Shown here piece by piece: positions 60,991 to 64,000 of a stretch of 64,000 nt of DNA. The DNA is from Candidatus Nitrosymbiomonas proteolyticus (GTDB taxonomy: Bacteria; Armatimonadota; Fimbriimonadia; Fimbriimonadales; Fimbriimonadaceae), in the NCBI GenBank assembly GCA_017347465.1, contig AP021858.1:1568472-1632471 (forward strand), in the 5' to 3' direction. The notes beneath the pieces were generated by a model. It was not told where the DNA came from. It made no database searches and was given only the letters and a program-made list of their open reading frames with translations. Every line of letters begins with the position of its first letter. Position 1 is the first letter of the stretch. Position numbers and translations under genes: made by a program.

Positions 60991-61877
60991 TTTTTGTCGT
61001 CGTCCCCCTCAGCGCGCTCGCGACTTCCGCCAAGTCGCTTGCGGATGGATTTCCCGAGATTGTCCCGACGGTCCGGCTAGTCTCCTACCCGGAACTCTTG
61101 CGCCTTGAGAAGGTCCCTTGCGGCGCGTGGGTTCTCACCTCGCTCTCTACGCTCTCGAACGAACAGCTCTCCCTGCTCCGAGAGTTCGAATCCGCCGTGA
61201 TTGCACACGGCTCCGGCATTCGGCTCCTCGGAAGCCCCTCGCGAACGCTCTCGCGGGATGCTTTTTTTGAGGAAGCGGAGAAGATCGGAGTGCAGAGCGC
61301 CCGGACATGCTCCCTCGCGTCCCTCGAAAGCTCGCTTCCTGACTGGGCGGTCCTACGGTGGGAGCACCAAGGGGACTGGGCCGAGTCTGAGGCGATCTCC
61401 GAAAGGCACGACCTACGCGAGGTCCTCTCCCGGATGGTCTTTGAGGGGCTCGACCCCGAGCACATTCGGGGGGTAACGGTCCCGGGAGCGAGCCCCTACC
61501 TCGAACCCATGGGACACTACTTTCAAATCGGGGGCGAATCCCTCGTGAGCGACTCGCTCGCGGAGTTTTGGAAGGGCACGGATCGCGAATCTGTCTCGCG
61601 GGGACTCTCCGAACTCCTCGACCGATTTGGCTGGGGGTGGGCGCGGTTCGACTTCGCCCGAACGCCCCGAGGACCTGCGTTGTGGAGGATCGAAGACGGC
61701 CCTGGGTTCATTCCCCATTTCGACAGCAAGAGTCTTGGAATCCCCGGCGCGGCCGAGCTTCGGTCTTGGTTTTTGCGGACCCTTCGCGCCCTCAACTCTT
61801 CTGAGGCGGGCGATATCTCCCTCGAAATCGCCCCCACGCGCCTCCAAAGCCTGCTGCTCGAACGCCCGCCGCCCTGA
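60987..61877 (+). CDS. Diverged ATP-grasp-like partner protein
   Basis: 296 residues. FGWGWARFDFARTPRGPALWRIEDGPGF resembles the ATP-grasp segment of the upstream neighbour, with Asn-to-Asp changes. IFVVVPLSALATSAKS forms an N-terminal strand. GTG 60987 overlaps the previous stop, so it is co-translated. Function unknown; it may be a paralogue that has lost activity or forms a heteromer with the upstream gene. Confidence 0.5.
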   Translation: MIFVVVPLSALATSAKSLADGFPEIVPTVRLVSYPELLRLEKVPCGAWVLTSLSTLSNEQLSLLREFESAVIAHGSGIRLLGSPSRTLSRDAFFEEAEKIGVQSARTCSLASLESSLPDWAVLRWEHQGDWAESEAISERHDLREVLSRMVFEGLDPEHIRGVTVPGASPYLEPMGHYFQIGGESLVSDSLAEFWKGTDRESVSRGLSELLDRFGWGWARFDFARTPRGPALWRIEDGPGFIPHFDSKSLGIPGAAELRSWFLRTLRALNSSEAGDISLEIAPTRLQSLLLERPPP

Positions 61878-62101
61878 ATCCATTAAGGCGCGCACGACGT
61901 TCCCGTGCGGCGTTGGCGTGCAAGAGCGACACGGGGTGCCGCCGACTTCTCTGTGGGGAGAACCAGCCACGAAATACGTCAACGCGAGACTGCCCTGTAA
62001 GGCGCGGAGTCAACGGGGCAGGCGAGGAGGCACTTGACGAGGGATTCTATGGCGGCGCGGTCGGTGGCTAGCTCGCCAACACTGACGGAGGGGATTAGGC
62101 C
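61878..62101. other. Intergenic region without detected features
   Basis: About 220 bases after the ATP-grasp pair. A CCCCTCCGTCAGTG-type palindrome with neighbouring bases is seen near 62080, which could be a weak hairpin. No promoter or gene could be supported. Confidence 0.3.
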
Positions 62102-63349
62102 TTGGCTTCCGGAGCAGCAATCCTCCATACTGAGTATGTGGACGAGCCAACCAAGAGTAAGAGTCCGTTCTTCCCTGGTCAGCCAGTTCCAGTTGAGTTC
62201 TTCGTGGGGCGTGCGGACCAAGTCAATCGTATCCTGCAGCGTGGGGCGGGCCAGGTTGCGAGCGGAAAGCCCGTTTCGATCTTCGTGGAAGGCGAGTACG
62301 GGATCGGGAAGAGTTCTCTAGTCACCTTCACCCAACGGCTCGCCGAAAAAAAGTACAAGCTGCTCCCGATTTACGTCACCTTGGGAGGCTGCAAGTCGAT
62401 GGACGATGTCGCAGCCCGCACGGTCGAATGTACTTTGATAGCTGGGGGTCACGAATCCACCAGGGGCGAAAAACTGCGCAATTGGCTCGCCAAATATGTT
62501 GGCGAACAGGGCTTGTTTGGATTCAAGATTAACTTGCAGGCCCTGAAGACGGACGCTCCCGACTTTTCCTCACCTCAAGGGATGCTGGCATTCTTCGAAG
62601 AGGCCGTAAAGAGGTTGTCTGACGAAGGCGTCGCCGGGATATTCCTTGTCTTTGACGAGATCAATGGTATCGTTGGCGATCCCGGTTTCTCTATGTTCCT
62701 GAAGAGCTTCGTCGACGAGAACGGTGTGAGACGAGAGCCCGTGCCCCTACTCCTCGCGCTCTGCGGCACTGATGACAAGCGTCGCGAGATGATCCAGCGG
62801 CACAAGCCAGTTGATAGGATTTTCGATGTTATTCACGTCGATGCAATGAGCGATTCCGAAATGGACGAGTTCTTCACAAGCGCATTCAAGAGCGTCGGGA
62901 TCAGCGTCGAGCCTGGGGCCCTAGTGCTGTTCAGAGTGTTCTCCGCCGGGTTGCCGAAGATCATGCAGATGCTCGGCGATTCCGCGTACTGGATCGACCG
63001 TGACGCGAACATTGATCGCGAAGACGTGGGGCAAGCGGCATTTGCAACTGCTGAGGACGTGGGACGCAAGTTCGTGGACCAGCAAGTTTTCAACGCGCTA
63101 CGTAGCGAGAAGTACCAGGCGATTCTCGATATTATTGGCCAACAGGCTCCGCTTGAAATGTCGTTCGTTCGCGGGGACATTATGGCTTCCCTTTCGGATG
63201 TCCAGCAAAAGGTGTTCGACAACTTTCTGCAGCGTATGCGGCAACTAAACGTAATTCGCCAAGGCGAGCGAAAGGGCGAGTATGTGTTCAACGTGCTGAT
63301 GGTGCGGTACTACATTTACATCACGGCTCAGCGGCGCAAGGCACAGTAG
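62102..63349 (+). CDS. AAA/STAND-type ATPase of unknown function
   Basis: 415 residues. Walker A is VEGEYGIGKSSLV near residue 66; Walker B is IFLVFDEINGI near residue 185. A sensor-like segment LLLALCGTDDKRREM follows, then helical and winged-helix-like C-terminal segments. The layout fits AAA+/STAND P-loop proteins such as the ATPase part of phage-defence or conflict systems, but no nuclease or effector is fused. The start is TTG 62102. Neighbours do not define a role. Confidence 0.65.
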   Translation: MASGAAILHTEYVDEPTKSKSPFFPGQPVPVEFFVGRADQVNRILQRGAGQVASGKPVSIFVEGEYGIGKSSLVTFTQRLAEKKYKLLPIYVTLGGCKSMDDVAARTVECTLIAGGHESTRGEKLRNWLAKYVGEQGLFGFKINLQALKTDAPDFSSPQGMLAFFEEAVKRLSDEGVAGIFLVFDEINGIVGDPGFSMFLKSFVDENGVRREPVPLLLALCGTDDKRREMIQRHKPVDRIFDVIHVDAMSDSEMDEFFTSAFKSVGISVEPGALVLFRVFSAGLPKIMQMLGDSAYWIDRDANIDREDVGQAAFATAEDVGRKFVDQQVFNALRSEKYQAILDIIGQQAPLEMSFVRGDIMASLSDVQQKVFDNFLQRMRQLNVIRQGERKGEYVFNVLMVRYYIYITAQRRKAQ

Positions 63350-63466
63350 GTCCGCCCTGCCTCAGCGTTTGCTGCCCAGGTTCCTGCTTGGCAAGTCATT
63401 CGTCGATGTTCGGGACTTCGTTTTAGCGACGAGGGACCGGAATCGATGAAGTACAGGGTTGGTTCT

Positions 63467-63502
63467 GACAGGCGGATGGGTCGTGCGGACTGTCAGGGTT
63501 CC
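63467..63502. repeat. Copy of the dispersed hairpin unit
   Basis: CTGACAGGCGGATGGGTCG followed by TGCGGACTGTCAG forms the same hairpin as at 51.5 kb (CTGACAGGCGG...GTCAG), between the AAA ATPase and the edge GHL10 gene. Confidence 0.6.
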
Positions 63503-63594
63503 AAGGGAAGCCCTTTCAAGTCCTCGCGGACCCCGCACTAACTCCGCGCGAGCCCTCGGAGCCTGCAGGGCCATTCGTCACTCGATCGAGTCCT

Positions 63595-64000
63595 TCACCG
63601 CCCAAGCCCAACGGTTCCGCCCATGTGCGGGTTCCTTGCAGGGCCGCGGGATCTATAGTAGGCCCTCAGCGACTCTGCATGGCTTTGGAGCAGGGATCGG
63701 CTGAACCAAAACACGTGCCCGGATTCAGTTTGGGCCAAGAGATCGAGGTTGGCGCGCACATCCTCCCAAGGTACGGTTCCTTGGGACCCGTCCACCATGA
63801 CCCCCGCGGCCAGTCTCGAACCCGGATTCTCAAATAACTCGAATTGCGACTTCCAGTCCCGCGCGAAATCGGCCGCCGCTTTGCGGTACACCTGAGGCAC
63901 GAATTCGGTCATCCATCCGTTCCGGAGCCACTTCGGCCAATCGCAAGCGTAATTCTCAAGGGACCACGGGTAGACAGCAGGGCTGATGCTCACGATGAGG
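63595..64000 (-). CDS. GHL10-type glycoside hydrolase, C-terminal fragment (runs off the right edge)
   Basis: At least 135 residues are visible and the frame is open to base 64000. YPWSLENYACDWPKWLRNGWMTEFVPQVYR is the C-terminal part of a glycosyl hydrolase-like 10 (DUF187) TIM barrel, and HVFWFSRSLLQSHAESLRAYY its end. The family acts on surface glycans or lysozyme-like substrates in some members, but specificity is unknown. The N-terminal part is outside the window. Upstream intergenic DNA holds the hairpin at 63467. Confidence 0.8.
   Translation of the reverse strand, partial: LIVSISPAVYPWSLENYACDWPKWLRNGWMTEFVPQVYRKAAADFARDWKSQFELFENPGSRLAAGVMVDGSQGTVPWEDVRANLDLLAQTESGHVFWFSRSLLQSHAESLRAYYRSRGPARNPHMGGTVGLGR

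Noticed and set aside
1-64000. tRNA and rRNA genes
   Set aside because: No cloverleaf-like or conserved rRNA segments were recognised by eye; a covariance-model scan would be decisive, which I could not run.

Overview
The window looks like GC-rich chromosomal DNA of a free-living, aerobic, Gram-negative-type bacterium. The closest match I can argue for is the Armatimonadota (Fimbriimonas-like). The basis is the combination of PEP-CTERM proteins, DUF1559-like pseudopilins, type IV pilus ATPases, Tat-exported oxidoreductase/isomerase pairs, a COX15-type heme A synthase and many genes whose -10 box lies only six bases before the start codon. This placement is inference from gene content, not from a marker-gene tree.

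Layout. 0-1.7 kb: the N-terminal 486 codons of a Cas9 read off the left edge on the minus strand. Divergently from it, a strong promoter that overlaps the cas9 start codon drives a short, structured, terminator-ended RNA that I interpret as the tracrRNA. 1.7-8.4 kb: respiratory and envelope genes (triheme cytochrome c, polyferredoxin-type membrane protein, heme A synthase, MFS transporter, PEP-CTERM protein). 8.5-17 kb: an orphan adenine-type methyltransferase, a small secretin-domain protein, lepA, an AbiE-like regulator/nucleotidyltransferase pair behind a long inverted repeat, a lone sdhA, hicB facing a nonsense-mutated hicA, and a REP/RAYT remnant region. 17-26 kb: a long minus-strand run of secreted protein, tatC, mrfA-type helicase, glcDEF and folE2. 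26-35 kb: pcrA, a lipoprotein, a PEP-CTERM protein, an HD phosphohydrolase, pyrF, a GAF-GGDEF protein with a decayed HD-GYP tail, and a clostripain-like lipoprotein. 35-43.8 kb: a McsB-like arginine kinase, the pilB-HDOD-pilT operon, two Tat-exported sugar-metabolism-like proteins and gap. 44-51.4 kb: two pseudopilins, a GAF-PAS histidine kinase, a Lon-N protein, a J-domain/WD40 fusion and a phosphohexomutase.

51.4-58.5 kb is an accessory stretch. It holds a ~163-bp tandem duplication carrying a dispersed hairpin, poorly conserved small genes, a PIN protein, a truncated methyltransferase followed by a restriction-endonuclease-like gene, a second nuclease-like gene, and a scrap of uvrA interrupted by two palindromic insertions. 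58.7-64 kb: a dicarboxylate/amino-acid symporter, a translationally coupled pair of ATP-grasp-like proteins, an AAA/STAND-type ATPase and the C-terminal part of a GHL10-type glycoside hydrolase at the right edge.

The strongest points for follow-up are the cas9/tracrRNA edge system, the restriction island with a decayed methylase, the hicA nonsense pseudogene facing an intact hicB, and several enzyme homologues whose nucleophile position is substituted. No CRISPR array, rRNA or tRNA gene was seen inside the window.
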